A DNA stretch of 64,000 nt from Seohaeicola_A nanhaiensis (lineage in GTDB: Bacteria > Pseudomonadota > Alphaproteobacteria > Rhodobacterales > Rhodobacteraceae). Positions 8,204 through 16,820 of this stretch are shown one piece after another; within the stretch, counting starts at the first letter, position 1, and each line of letters starts with the position of its first letter. A program made the translations under genes and the position numbers. The notes beneath the pieces were generated by a model, which was not told where the DNA came from, made no database searches, and worked only from the letters and a program-made list of their open reading frames with translations. The stretch is taken from contig NZ_JBHSGI010000002.1 of the NCBI RefSeq assembly GCF_042654245.1, positions 124,001-188,000 on the forward strand, in the 5' to 3' direction.

Positions 8204-8909
8204 TTGCCTCAGCCAGCCCCTCGGGGTTGGTGAAGCAGACCTCGTGCCCGCCCGGCCTTTGGACCAGACGGAACAGACCCAGCTTTTCCGACAGGCGCGG
8301 ATGCCAGCCATGGCTGTGCGGCAGCGCAGTATCCTCGGTGAAGTTGATGTAGGACTTGGCCACCTGCATCTCGGCCGGGTTGACCGACAATTTGATTGGA
8401 TCGGTGAACGTCGCATAGGGATGCGGGTTCAGCTGGTCAAAGGCCGATTGGGCCAAGTCCCCATCCGCATCGTTCATGAAGGCCTCGCGCCAGATCGGAT
8501 AGGGCAGCATGACCGAATTGTCGCCGCTCGCCGCAGCGATCTGATCGAACAGCGCCCTATAGTGCAGCGGCACCATCGAATTGAGACTTTCGCCATCGTT
8601 CGGCACGAAGGCGTTCCAATAGACCAGCCGCGCGATGCGCCCCGCCAGACGGTCGGCAACCCCGGTGATCACCATGCCGCCATAGCTGTGGCCGACGAGC
8701 ACGATGTCCCTCAGGTTCGCGCCAGTGATGTAATCGGCCACCGATGCGATGGCGGTCTCCAGCCCGGTCGTGGCGCGGCTGTCGCCCGGATTGTTGCCCG
8801 CGATGGTGGGCGTATGCACCGCGTGTCCCGCCGCGCGGATCGGCTCTGCCGTCGCCGCCATCAAATCGCCCGTGTGCCACGCCCCGTGCACCAGAACATA
8901 AGTCGCCAT
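8181..8909 (-). CDS. Alpha/beta hydrolase, 242 aa
   Basis: An esterase-type alpha/beta hydrolase. The oxyanion region LVHGAWHTGD is at residues 5-14, the nucleophile elbow GHSYGG (Ser) near residue 73, and the C-terminal GGHEVCFTNPEGLA holds the catalytic His. It resembles methylesterase/salicylate-binding-type hydrolases (LVHGAWH). The ATG at 8909 is preferred over an in-frame GTG two codons upstream because GGGAGG is then correctly spaced. It lies between two TerB paralogues but on the opposite strand. The substrate is unknown. Confidence 0.85.
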   Translation of the reverse strand: MATYVLVHGAWHTGDLMAATAEPIRAAGHAVHTPTIAGNNPGDSRATTGLETAIASVADYITGANLRDIVLVGHSYGGMVITGVADRLAGRIARLVYWNAFVPNDGESLNSMVPLHYRALFDQIAAASGDNSVMLPYPIWREAFMNDADGDLAQSAFDQLNPHPYATFTDPIKLSVNPAEMQVAKSYINFTEDTALPHSHGWHPRLSEKLGLFRLVQRPGGHEVCFTNPEGLAEAIMAAGRD

Positions 8910-9026
8910 GAACACCTCCCGTTGTTTCGTCCTGCCTGCTCACATTGGCGACAACCGTCCCGCTCTGTAAATACGCACGTTCGGTAGCACTTGGCCTCGC
9001 CCTTTGCGCGGCCTATAGCTTGAAGC

Positions 9027-9461
9027 ATGTTCGCCGATTTCCTCCGCCGCCTCACCGCTCCCGACCCTCTTCCGGACACGGATGCCCGACTGGCACTGGC
9101 CGCTCTGCTGGTGCGGATCGCCCGGGCCGACAACAGCTATCAGAGCGCCGAGATCGCCCAGATCGACCGGGTGCTTTCGCGTCGCTACGGGTTCGACGCG
9201 GCTGCCGCCGCCGCCCTGCGCGCCGAGGCCGAGACGCTCGAGGCCGAGGCCCCCGACACCGTCCGCTTCACCCGCGCCATCAAGGAAGCGGTGCCCTACG
9301 ACGACCGCGTCGGCGTGATCGAGGCGATGTGGTCGGTCGTTCTGGCAGACGGCGGCCGCGCGGACGAGGAAAACGCCCTGATGCGACTGGCGGCCAGCCT
9401 GCTCGGCGTGTCCGACCCCGACAGCGCGCTGGCGCGGCAAAGGGCGGCAGCGCCGGAATGA
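9027..9461 (+). CDS. TerB-like protein (second paralogue), 144 aa
   Basis: Same fold and order of motifs as the gene at 7721: LALAALLVRIARADNSYQSAEIAQIDRVL and IEAMWSVVLADGGRADEENAL. Its stop overlaps the start of the next gene (ATGA), so it is cotranscribed with the PhnD-like protein. No tellurite operon is present, so resistance to tellurite is not implied. Confidence 0.8.
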   Translation: MFADFLRRLTAPDPLPDTDARLALAALLVRIARADNSYQSAEIAQIDRVLSRRYGFDAAAAAALRAEAETLEAEAPDTVRFTRAIKEAVPYDDRVGVIEAMWSVVLADGGRADEENALMRLAASLLGVSDPDSALARQRAAAPE

Positions 9462-10195
9462 TCGTCTGGCTCGGGATGTATGACCCGCCCGACCTCCAGG
9501 CGGCGAATGACCGGTTCTGGGGGGCGATCCGTGCGCGGCTGGGCGAAGGGCCGGCGTCGCTAAGGCGCGACATCCACACCTGGGAAGTCTGGCAGTCGCC
9601 GGACATGCTGCTGGCGCAGACCTGCGGCCTGCCCTTCCGCGCCCGCCTTCACGAAAAGGTCAGCCTTGTCGGAACGCCCGACTACGGTCTGCCCGGTTGT
9701 CCGCCGGGGCACTACAACTCTGCGCTCGTGGTGCGCGCTGACGACCCGCGCGCCACCCTTGCCGATTTCCCCCACGCCCGCTTCGCCTTCAACGACGCTC
9801 TCTCGCAATCGGGCTGGGCCGCGCCCTGGGCGCATTTCCAGGCCGCCAGGGTCGAGATCGGCCCGCGGCTGGAAACCGGTTCCCATGCCGCCTCGGCCAC
9901 CGCCGTGGCCGAGGGCCGCGCCGATATCGCCGCGCTCGACGCGCTGACCTGGACGCTGCTGCGGGAACACCACCCCGAGTTGACCGCCGGCCTGCGTGAG
10001 CTCGACCGCACCGCTCCGACACCCGTTCTGCCCTACATCACCGCGGCGGGTCGCGATCCGGCCCCGCTCGCCAAGGCGATCACCGGCGCCATCGACGACC
10101 TGTCGCCCGACGACCGCGCCCTGCTGCACCTCAGGGGCCTCGTCCAGATCCCCGCGGAAGCCTACCTCGCCCTGCCGATCCCGCCCCGGCCCTGA
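9458..10195 (+). CDS. PhnD/SsuA-like solute-binding-fold protein without signal peptide, 245 aa
   Basis: It resembles periplasmic phosphonate-binding (PhnD-like, type 2) proteins: YNSALVVRADDPRATLADFPHARFAFND and SGWAAPWAHF, then GSHAASATAVAEGRADIAALDALTW. The protein begins MIVWLGMYDPPDLQ, so no signal peptide is present and it is probably cytoplasmic or a repurposed relative. No transporter genes are adjacent. The ATG at 9458 overlaps the TerB stop (ATGA). Confidence 0.75.
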   Translation: MIVWLGMYDPPDLQAANDRFWGAIRARLGEGPASLRRDIHTWEVWQSPDMLLAQTCGLPFRARLHEKVSLVGTPDYGLPGCPPGHYNSALVVRADDPRATLADFPHARFAFNDALSQSGWAAPWAHFQAARVEIGPRLETGSHAASATAVAEGRADIAALDALTWTLLREHHPELTAGLRELDRTAPTPVLPYITAAGRDPAPLAKAITGAIDDLSPDDRALLHLRGLVQIPAEAYLALPIPPRP

Positions 10196-10234
10196 CCGCT
10201 GGACGCCCGCGCCCCCTTTGGCGATAAGGCGCGC

Positions 10235-12670
10235 ATGGTCCTGCCCATCGAAGATGTCCTGCCCGAGCTGCTCGCTGCGCTGAAATCGCGCGGCCGCGCC
10301 GTGCTGCAGGCTCCGCCGGGCGCGGGCAAGACGACGCGCGTGCCGCTGGCCCTGCTCGACGCGGGGCTCGTCAACGGGCGGATCGTCATGCTGGAACCGC
10401 GCCGCCTCGCCGCCCGCGCTGCGGCCGAGCGGATGGCCGAAACGCTGGGCGAAGCGGTCGGCGCCACCGTCGGCTATCGCATCCGGGGCGAGGCGACAGT
10501 GTCGAAGGCCACCCGCATCGAGGTGGTCACCGAAGGTATCCTGACCAGGATGCTCCAATCCGACCCCGACCTTCCGGGCGCCGGCGCGGTGATCTTTGAC
10601 GAATTCCACGAACGCTCGCTCAACGCAGACCTCGGACTGGCGCTCTGCCTGGAAGTCGCGGATGCCTTGCGGCCCGACCTGGTGCTGATGGCGATGTCCG
10701 CGACGCTCGATGCGGCGCCCGTGGCCGCGTTGATGGACGCGCCTCTGGTCACCTCCGAGGGTCGCAGCTATCCGGTAGAGATCCGGTGGCTCGACCGGCC
10801 GGCGGGCGTGGGAACGAAGGTGGCCGAGGCCGCCGCCGACCTGGTTCTGACGGCCGAGGCCGAGACCCGCGCCATCGGCGGCGGCCTGCTGGTCTTCCTG
10901 CCGGGCGAAGGCGAAATCCGCCGGGTGGAGACGTTGCTCAAGGGCCGCCTGCCCGACAGCTGTACGCTCCGCCCCCTGTTCGGCGCGATGCCCTTTGCCG
11001 CCCAGCGCGCGGCGGTCGCGCCGCAGGTACAGGGGCGTAAGGTGGTGCTGGCCACCTCGATTGCGGAAACCTCCCTCACGCTGGCCGATATCCGCGTGGT
11101 CGTCGACGCCGGTCTCGCCCGGCGCGCGCGCTTCGATCCTGGCTCGGGCATGTCGCGCCTGATCACCGAACGGGTGACCCGCGCCGAGGCGATCCAGCGC
11201 CAGGGTCGCGCCGGCCGCGTGGCCGACGGCATCTGCTATCGCCTCTGGACCCGAGGCGAGGAAGGCGCGGTCGCCGCCTTTCCCCCGCCCGAGATCGAGG
11301 TCGCCGACCTGGCCGGACTGGCGCTGGAACTGGCGCTCTGGGGCGCCACGGCCGCCGAGCTGCCGTTCCTCACGCAACCGAACCCGTCCGCCCTGGCCGA
11401 GGCGCAGGCGCTGCTGGCCTTGCTCGGCGCCTTGGACGACAGCGGCCGCATCACCGCCCATGGCCGCGCGCTGGCCGCCTTGCCGCTGCATCCTCGGCTC
11501 GGCCACATGCTGCGGCTGGCCGGTCCCGCCGCCGCCCCGCTCGCCGCTCTGCTCGCCGACCGCGATCCCCTGCGCGGCGCCGGCGTCGATGTCAGCCGCC
11601 GCCTCGCCGCCCTGCGCGCGCCGAATCGCGCACCGCCCGAGGCGCGCGGCGCGCTGGAGCGTATCCGGACCGAGGCGAAACGGCTGGAACGTCAGGCCGG
11701 ACCCGCACCTGGCACGCCGCTCGGTCCCGGCGCCATGGCCGCCCTCGCCTTTCCCGACCGGATCGGGCAACGCCGGAAAGGCGGCCCGGCGCGCTACGTG
11801 CTTTCGGGCGGGAAGGGCGCGGCGATGCCGGACTCCGACCCCCTGGCCGGCACCCCCTGGATCGTCGCGCTGGACACCGATGGCAACCCGCGAGAGGCGC
11901 AGATCCGCCTCGCCGCGCCAATCGCGCTGGACGAGATTCGCGCGGCCTTCGGCGACCGGATCGCCTGGGTCGATCACTGCACCTGGTCGCGGCGTGAAAA
12001 CCGGGTGCTGACCCGCCGGCAGGAATGCCTCGGCGCCCTCGTGCTCGAGGACAAAGCCTGGCCCGATGCCCCGCCCGAGGCGACGGGGCGCGCGATGCTG
12101 GACGGTGTCCGCAGCCTCGGACTCACCCTCGACGGCGCCTCCGCGCGCCTCGCCGCGCGGGTGGAACTGCTGCGCTCCACAGGCGCGGACCTCCCGGACA
12201 TGAGCGTGGTCGGGCTGATGGAATCTCTGGAGGATTGGCTGCTCCCCATGCTCGGCCCCCTCCGCAGCGCGGAGGACTGGAAGCGGTTCAACCTCTTCCC
12301 GGCGCTCGACGCCATGCTGAGCTGGGAGCAACGACAGCGGCTCGATCGCGAAGCGCCGGCAAAGTTCACCACCCCGCTCGGGCGCGAGGTCGCCATCGAC
12401 TATTCGCCCGATGGACCCGAACTGGCCCTGCGCCTGCAGGAGTTGTTCGGGGTCACGCGTCACCCCACCGCGGGCGGCCGACCGATCCGGCTGACCCTGC
12501 TGTCGCCCGCCCATCGCCCGATACAGGTGACGCAGGACCTGCCCGGCTTCTGGGCCGGCTCCTATGCCGAGGTGCGCAAGGAGATGCGTGCCGCCTACCC
12601 CCGGCACCCCTGGCCCGAAGACCCGACCAGTGCCGAGGCGACGCTCAGGGCCAAGCCGCGCAAGGCATAG
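10235..12670 (+). CDS. hrpB: ATP-dependent helicase HrpB, 811 aa
   Basis: A DEAH-box RNA helicase of the HrpB group. Walker A APPGAGKTT is near residue 26, the DEAH box appears as DEFHER (near residue 122), SATLD is motif III, and ATSIAETSLT and QRQGRAGR are motifs V and VI. The C-terminal HrpB-specific domain is present (WAGSYAEVRKEMRAAYPRHPWPEDP). Length is normal for the family. The biological role of HrpB outside host-plant systems is unclear. A very long antisense open frame covers it and is treated as a shadow. Confidence 0.95.
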   Translation: MVLPIEDVLPELLAALKSRGRAVLQAPPGAGKTTRVPLALLDAGLVNGRIVMLEPRRLAARAAAERMAETLGEAVGATVGYRIRGEATVSKATRIEVVTEGILTRMLQSDPDLPGAGAVIFDEFHERSLNADLGLALCLEVADALRPDLVLMAMSATLDAAPVAALMDAPLVTSEGRSYPVEIRWLDRPAGVGTKVAEAAADLVLTAEAETRAIGGGLLVFLPGEGEIRRVETLLKGRLPDSCTLRPLFGAMPFAAQRAAVAPQVQGRKVVLATSIAETSLTLADIRVVVDAGLARRARFDPGSGMSRLITERVTRAEAIQRQGRAGRVADGICYRLWTRGEEGAVAAFPPPEIEVADLAGLALELALWGATAAELPFLTQPNPSALAEAQALLALLGALDDSGRITAHGRALAALPLHPRLGHMLRLAGPAAAPLAALLADRDPLRGAGVDVSRRLAALRAPNRAPPEARGALERIRTEAKRLERQAGPAPGTPLGPGAMAALAFPDRIGQRRKGGPARYVLSGGKGAAMPDSDPLAGTPWIVALDTDGNPREAQIRLAAPIALDEIRAAFGDRIAWVDHCTWSRRENRVLTRRQECLGALVLEDKAWPDAPPEATGRAMLDGVRSLGLTLDGASARLAARVELLRSTGADLPDMSVVGLMESLEDWLLPMLGPLRSAEDWKRFNLFPALDAMLSWEQRQRLDREAPAKFTTPLGREVAIDYSPDGPELALRLQELFGVTRHPTAGGRPIRLTLLSPAHRPIQVTQDLPGFWAGSYAEVRKEMRAAYPRHPWPEDPTSAEATLRAKPRKA

Positions 12671-12762
12671 CCGCCCGGGCGCCTTTTCCTCTTGCCACAA
12701 TTATCTTCGCCTAAGACCATCGCGCGGCACGCGCGCTGCCCTCGGGTTCCGAAGTCCGCGCC

Positions 12763-13689
12763 TTATACCCCGAGGCACCACCGCATGACTGCTTTCTGGG
12801 CGTGCAGGCGGTTCTCGGCCTCATCGAAGATCACCGAATGCGGCCCGTCCATGATCTCCGAAGTCGCCTCGTCGTCGCGATGCGCGGGCAGGCAGTGCAT
12901 GAACAGCGACTCCGGCTTGGCATGGCTCATGAGCCGGTCGTTCACCTGATAGCCGCGCAGCTGGTTGTGCCGCCGCTCGCGCGCCGACTGCGGATCGTGC
13001 ATCGACACCCAGGTATCCGTCACGACCAGATCGGCACCCTCGACCGCCTTCTCCGGGTCGCGCTCAATGGTGATCGGATGCCCCTTGGAGGCCGCAAAGT
13101 CCAGCCACACCGGCTCGGGGTCAAGCGTTTCCGGCCCGGTGAAGGTCAGATCGAACCCGAATTGCCCGGCGGCATGAGCGAAGCTCGCGAAGACATTGTT
13201 GCCATCGCCCGACCAGACCACCTTCTTGCCCGCGATCGGGCCGCGATGTTCCTCGAAGGTCATCACGTCGGCCATGATCTGGCACGGGTGGGTACGGTTG
13301 GTCAGCCCGTTGATCACCGGCACGGTGGCGTGCTCCGCCATCTCGAGCAGGGTCGCCTCCTCGAAGGTGCGGATCATGATGAGGTCGACATAGCGGCTGA
13401 GCACGCGGGCCGTGTCGGCGATGGTTTCGCCATGGCCCAGCTGCATCTCGTCGCCCTTCAGCACCAGCGTCTGACCGCCCATCTGGTGCACGCCCACCTC
13501 GAAGGACACCCGCGTCCGGGTCGAGGGTTTTTCGAAGATCAGCGCGACCATATGGTCCTTCAGCACCTGATCTTCGTCCCGCGCGCCCTTGGGCCGGCCG
13601 GCGCGGGCGCGCTTCATCGCGCTGGCGTCGTCGATGATCCGCCTGAGATCGGCGGCGTCGGTCTTGTGGATATCGAGAAAGTGGTTCAT
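12763..13689 (-). CDS. argF: Ornithine carbamoyltransferase, 308 aa
   Basis: Transfers carbamoyl from carbamoyl phosphate to ornithine to form citrulline in arginine synthesis. The carbamoyl-phosphate site EKPSTRTRVSFE (about residues 53-64), the HPCQIMAD segment, and the ornithine-site HCLPAHRDDE near residue 263 are all present. It follows argD on the same strand, separated by 78 bases that contain a strong hairpin. Confidence 0.97.
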   Translation of the reverse strand: MNHFLDIHKTDAADLRRIIDDASAMKRARAGRPKGARDEDQVLKDHMVALIFEKPSTRTRVSFEVGVHQMGGQTLVLKGDEMQLGHGETIADTARVLSRYVDLIMIRTFEEATLLEMAEHATVPVINGLTNRTHPCQIMADVMTFEEHRGPIAGKKVVWSGDGNNVFASFAHAAGQFGFDLTFTGPETLDPEPVWLDFAASKGHPITIERDPEKAVEGADLVVTDTWVSMHDPQSARERRHNQLRGYQVNDRLMSHAKPESLFMHCLPAHRDDEATSEIMDGPHSVIFDEAENRLHAQKAVMRWCLGV

Positions 13690-13714
13690 GTCATCGGACT
13701 TTTTCTTGCGCAGG

Positions 13715-13765
13715 CCGGGGACATCCTGTCCCCGGACCCCTTGGGAGTATTTGAGAAGAGACGAA
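13715..13765 (-). terminator. Hairpin between argD and argF (dispersed repeat copy A)
   Basis: CCGGGGACA at 13715-13723 and TGTCCCCGG at 13727-13735 form a perfect 9-bp stem with a 3-base loop. On the plus strand the hairpin is followed by GGGAGTATTTGAGAAGA (13743-13759), the same layout as at 18793-18848 and, inverted, at 39229-39302. On the minus strand the A5 tract at about 13700-13704 gives no U-run on the transcript, so strong termination of argD-argF is not assured; it may lower readthrough or stabilise RNA. Confidence 0.5.
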
Positions 13766-13767
13766 GA

Positions 13768-14946
13768 TCAGGCAGCCTCGATCTGTCGCGCGGCGGCGTC
13801 GAGCCGCTGTACGGCTTCGGCGATCTCTTCGTCGGTTATGGTCAGCGGCGGCAGCAGGCGGATCACGTTGTCGGCCGCCGGCACGGTGATGACCAGGTTG
13901 TCATAGCCGGCGTTGACCACATCGGTGTTCACAGCCTTGCATTTCAGCCCCAGGATCAGCCCCTCGCCACGCACCGCGTCGAAGACGTCGGGGTGCGTGG
14001 CGACCAGCGCCTCTAGGCTCTGCCGCATCATACCCGCCTTGCGGTTGACATCGTCCAGGAAGCCCGGCGCGGTGATCGCATCCATGACCGCGCAGCCGAC
14101 GGCGCACCCGAGCGGGTTGCCGCCATAGGTCGAGCCATGCGTGCCCGCGGTCATCCCGAAGGCCGCCTTCTCGGTGGCCAGGACGGCGCCAAGCGGGAAG
14201 CCGCCGCCGATGCCCTTGGCCACCATCATGATGTCGGGCGTGATCCCGGCCCATTCATGCGCGAACAGCCGCCCGGTCCGGCCCATGCCGCATTGCACCT
14301 CGTCCAGGATCAGCAGCAGCCCGTGCTGGTCGCAGAGCGCGCGCAGCGCCTTCAGATCCTCGTCCGACATCGGGCGGATACCGCCCTCGCCTTGCACCGG
14401 CTCGACCAGCACAGCGCCGGCGGTCGGCGACGCCGCGGCCGCCTCTAGAGCCGCCTTGTCGCCCCACGGCAGGTGCACGAAGCCCGGCAGCAGCGGGCCA
14501 AAGCCCTTGGTCATCTTCTCGCCCCCAGCAGCAGCGATCCCGGCCGAGGACCGGCCGTGGAAGGCGCCCGCGAAGGTCAGGATATCGGTCCGCTCAGGCG
14601 CGCCCTTCTCGTACCAGTATTTGCGCGCCATCTTCACCGCCAGCTCACAGGCCTCGGTGCCCGAGTTGGTGAAGAACACCGTGTCTGCGAAGGTATGTTC
14701 GACCAGCTTGTCGGCCAGCGCCTGCTGGTTCGGGATCTGGTAGAGGTTCGAGGTATGCCAGACCGCGTTGGCCTGATCGGTCAGCGCCTTGACCAGCGCG
14801 GGATTGGCATGGCCCAGAGCGTTGACCGCAATGCCGGCACCGAGGTCGAGAAAGCGTCGACCATCCGCCTCGATCAGCCAGGAGCCTTCGCCCTTCACGA
14901 AGGACAGCGGCGCACGGTTGTAGGTCGGCAGGACGGAAGCGATCAT
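13768..14946 (-). CDS. argD: Acetylornithine aminotransferase, 392 aa
   Basis: A PLP-dependent class III aminotransferase of arginine synthesis, converting N-acetylglutamate semialdehyde to N-acetylornithine. LDLGAGIAVNALGHANP, NSGTEACELAVKMARKY, the cofactor region LILDEVQCGMGRTG and the Schiff-base Lys in MMVAKGIGGGFPLGA (about residue 250) are clear. Two ATG codons are possible, at 14955 and 14946. The second is chosen because AAGG is then well spaced and MIASVLPTYNRAP matches the usual start of relatives. Confidence 0.95.
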   Translation of the reverse strand: MIASVLPTYNRAPLSFVKGEGSWLIEADGRRFLDLGAGIAVNALGHANPALVKALTDQANAVWHTSNLYQIPNQQALADKLVEHTFADTVFFTNSGTEACELAVKMARKYWYEKGAPERTDILTFAGAFHGRSSAGIAAAGGEKMTKGFGPLLPGFVHLPWGDKAALEAAAASPTAGAVLVEPVQGEGGIRPMSDEDLKALRALCDQHGLLLILDEVQCGMGRTGRLFAHEWAGITPDIMMVAKGIGGGFPLGAVLATEKAAFGMTAGTHGSTYGGNPLGCAVGCAVMDAITAPGFLDDVNRKAGMMRQSLEALVATHPDVFDAVRGEGLILGLKCKAVNTDVVNAGYDNLVITVPAADNVIRLLPPLTITDEEIAEAVQRLDAAARQIEAA

Positions 14947-14975
14947 AGGGATCATCCTTCTTGGAGTGTTGAGCC

Positions 14976-14994
14976 TTCATGGTTGCCCCATGAA
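14976..14994. promoter_or_regulatory. Inverted repeat upstream of argD
   Basis: TTCATGG at 14976-14982 and CCATGAA at 14988-14994 are perfect 7-bp arms with a 5-base spacer, about 30 bases upstream of the argD start. A dyad in this position suits a repressor or activator of the arg operon. The binding protein is not identifiable. Confidence 0.35.
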
Positions 14995-15166
14995 CGGCCA
15001 TTGCGTCAACGATGTGGAAGAGGTTTGCGCCTTTGGCAAGGCATGACCAGCCGCGCGGAGAGGCGCGGGGGACGGATCAGCGTCGGCGTCGGAGGACGCG
15101 GGATGCGGAAAGCGTGGTCATGGCGATGCTCATAGAACCACGGCGCACAGTTGACCAGAGGGAAAA

Positions 15167-15757
15167 TCACCGGCAGCTGGCGAGCGGCGTTTGGTGGGTC
15201 AGCGGCGCGGCCCGGGCGGCCGCGGCGTCCTCCGACGAGATGGCGCCGGACTTCGCCATCTCGCCCAGCACGAAATCGCGCCGGGCGCGCGCCTTGTCGG
15301 GCACCCGCTCGGGATTGAAATGCGCCGGCGATCGGGGCAGCGCGGCAAGGAAGGCGGACTCGGCCAGCGTCAGATCGTCCAGAGCCTTGCCGTAGTAGGC
15401 GCGCGCGGCGTCACGGAGTCCAAAGCATCCGAGACCGAAAAACACACGGTTCGCATAGAGGCTAAGGATTTCATCATGGCTCAGGGCATTGGCGACCAGC
15501 GCCTGATACGGCAGACGCATTAGCCCCCATCCCGGAAAGTTCAGGATCTGAGTGACCTGGGCCGTGATCGGCGACAGACCGGTCGCCCGGTCAAAGAAGG
15601 CGCGGTCTTCGGCGGCAACAAGGGCCGCAAGCGCGATCGGCGGCAGCGGGGGCAAGGGCGCGATCTCGCGGGCATACAGGGCCGCGACTTCCTGTGGCGT
15701 CTGCGCCGAAAGCGGCGTGGCAAGCAGGGTCGCGAGGACGAGGGCAAAAAGGCGCAT
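15167..15757 (-). CDS. Stand-alone, degenerate GT51 transglycosylase-like protein, 196 aa
   Basis: It has a signal peptide (RLFALVLATLLATPLSA) and a short glycosyltransferase-51-like domain. The catalytic Glu region ALVAAEDRAFFDRATG is kept, as are ILSLYANRVFFG and AARAYYGKALDDLTLAESAFLAALPRSP. The usual GGSTITQQ is replaced by SPITAQVTQ, and the RKxxE motif holding the second catalytic Glu is not visible. The protein lacks the membrane anchor and transpeptidase domain of class A penicillin-binding proteins and is shorter than MtgA. It may be a weak or non-catalytic peptidoglycan glycosyltransferase. The start at 15757 places the signal peptide at the N-terminus; the longer open frame is not used. 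Confidence 0.75.
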   Translation of the reverse strand: MRLFALVLATLLATPLSAQTPQEVAALYAREIAPLPPLPPIALAALVAAEDRAFFDRATGLSPITAQVTQILNFPGWGLMRLPYQALVANALSHDEILSLYANRVFFGLGCFGLRDAARAYYGKALDDLTLAESAFLAALPRSPAHFNPERVPDKARARRDFVLGEMAKSGAISSEDAAAARAAPLTHQTPLASCR

Positions 15758-15833
15758 ATGAGCGAGACTATCCGCCGTCCGGCCCTGCCGCAATCCGCTT
15801 GCGCCCGCCCGCCAAACCGATATCGGTGACGCC

Positions 15834-16811
15834 ATGTTCACTCCCAAGGCGCACAACCCGCCGCTGGCGGCGGGTCTGATCCTTCTGGCCTCGGCCTTCA
15901 TCGCGGCAACGACCCTGCTGGCCAAGGCACTCAGCACCGGGGCGCTGGGGCCGCCGCTGCACCCGCTGCAGATCAGCCACGCGCGATTCCTCTTCGCCTT
16001 CATGATCTTCGCCGGTGCGGCCGTGGCGATGCGTCAGCCGATCCGCCGACCCCATTGGGGGCTGCATATCGGCCGCACCCTCTGCGGCTGGGGCGGCATC
16101 TCGCTGATGTTCGCCGCCGTCGCCCACATCGCGATGGGGGACGCCACCGCCATCAGCTTTCTAAATCCGGTCTTTGCCATGATGCTGGCGATCCCGCTGC
16201 TGGGCGAGAGGGTCGGCCGCATCCGCTGGAGCGCCGCCGCCATCGCGATCACGGGCATGGTGATCCTGCTGCGCCCGACGCCCGACAGTTTCCAACCGGC
16301 TGCCCTCCTCGCGCTCGCAGCCGCAATGGTGATGGGGATGGAGCTGATCTTCATCAAGAAACTCACCCGGCGCGAAGGCATCTTCCAGATCCTTGTGGTG
16401 AACAACTTCGTCGGTGTCTGCATCGCCACCGCCGCGGTCTTGGCGGTCTGGCAGATGCCCGAACCGGCACAATGGCTGGCGCTCATGGCCGTTGGCGGGC
16501 TGATGGCCTGTGCACAAACCGCCTTCGTCAACGGCATGGCCCGCGCCGACGCCAGCTTTGTCGCGCCCTTCAGTTATGCCACACTGATCTTCGCCACGCT
16601 CTACGATCTCGCCGTCTTCGGCGTCGTGCCGGATACCGTCTCGATTCTCGGAGCGGCGGTGATCATGGCAGGCGCCCTGCTGCTGGCGCTGCGCGAAGGC
16701 CGCGCGGCGGCGGTGCCGCCCCTGCCGCTTCCGGCGCAAACGGACACGGCCGCTGTCGCAAATGGCGCGGACAAGCCGACCGGTGATGGCCCAGGGTCCG
16801 GCCAGCACTGA
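15834..16811 (+). CDS. DMT-superfamily (EamA) transporter, 325 aa
   Basis: An inner-membrane transporter with ten predicted membrane helices in two EamA repeats. The first begins LAAGLILLASAFIAATTLLAKAL, the second LLALAAAMVMGMELIFIKKLT. ALxFLNPVF-type (AISFLNPVFAMMLAIPLLGE) and the second-repeat equivalent FSYATLIFATLYDLAVFG match the family. The substrate is unknown; metabolites or amino acids are typical. It is 9 bases upstream of the MFS gene on the same strand. Confidence 0.88.
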   Translation: MFTPKAHNPPLAAGLILLASAFIAATTLLAKALSTGALGPPLHPLQISHARFLFAFMIFAGAAVAMRQPIRRPHWGLHIGRTLCGWGGISLMFAAVAHIAMGDATAISFLNPVFAMMLAIPLLGERVGRIRWSAAAIAITGMVILLRPTPDSFQPAALLALAAAMVMGMELIFIKKLTRREGIFQILVVNNFVGVCIATAAVLAVWQMPEPAQWLALMAVGGLMACAQTAFVNGMARADASFVAPFSYATLIFATLYDLAVFGVVPDTVSILGAAVIMAGALLLALREGRAAAVPPLPLPAQTDTAAVANGADKPTGDGPGSGQH

Positions 16812-16820
16812 AGGCCCGCC

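Noticed and set aside
7721..9461. A tellurite-resistance operon
   Set aside because: Only TerB-fold proteins are present; TerC, TerD/E and other partners are absent.
9560..12700. A 1046-codon open frame on the minus strand covering the PhnD-like and HrpB genes
   Set aside because: It is antisense to two genes with clear motifs; its product is low-complexity (Gly/Arg/Ala/Gln-rich) without any domain, as expected from high-GC codon bias.
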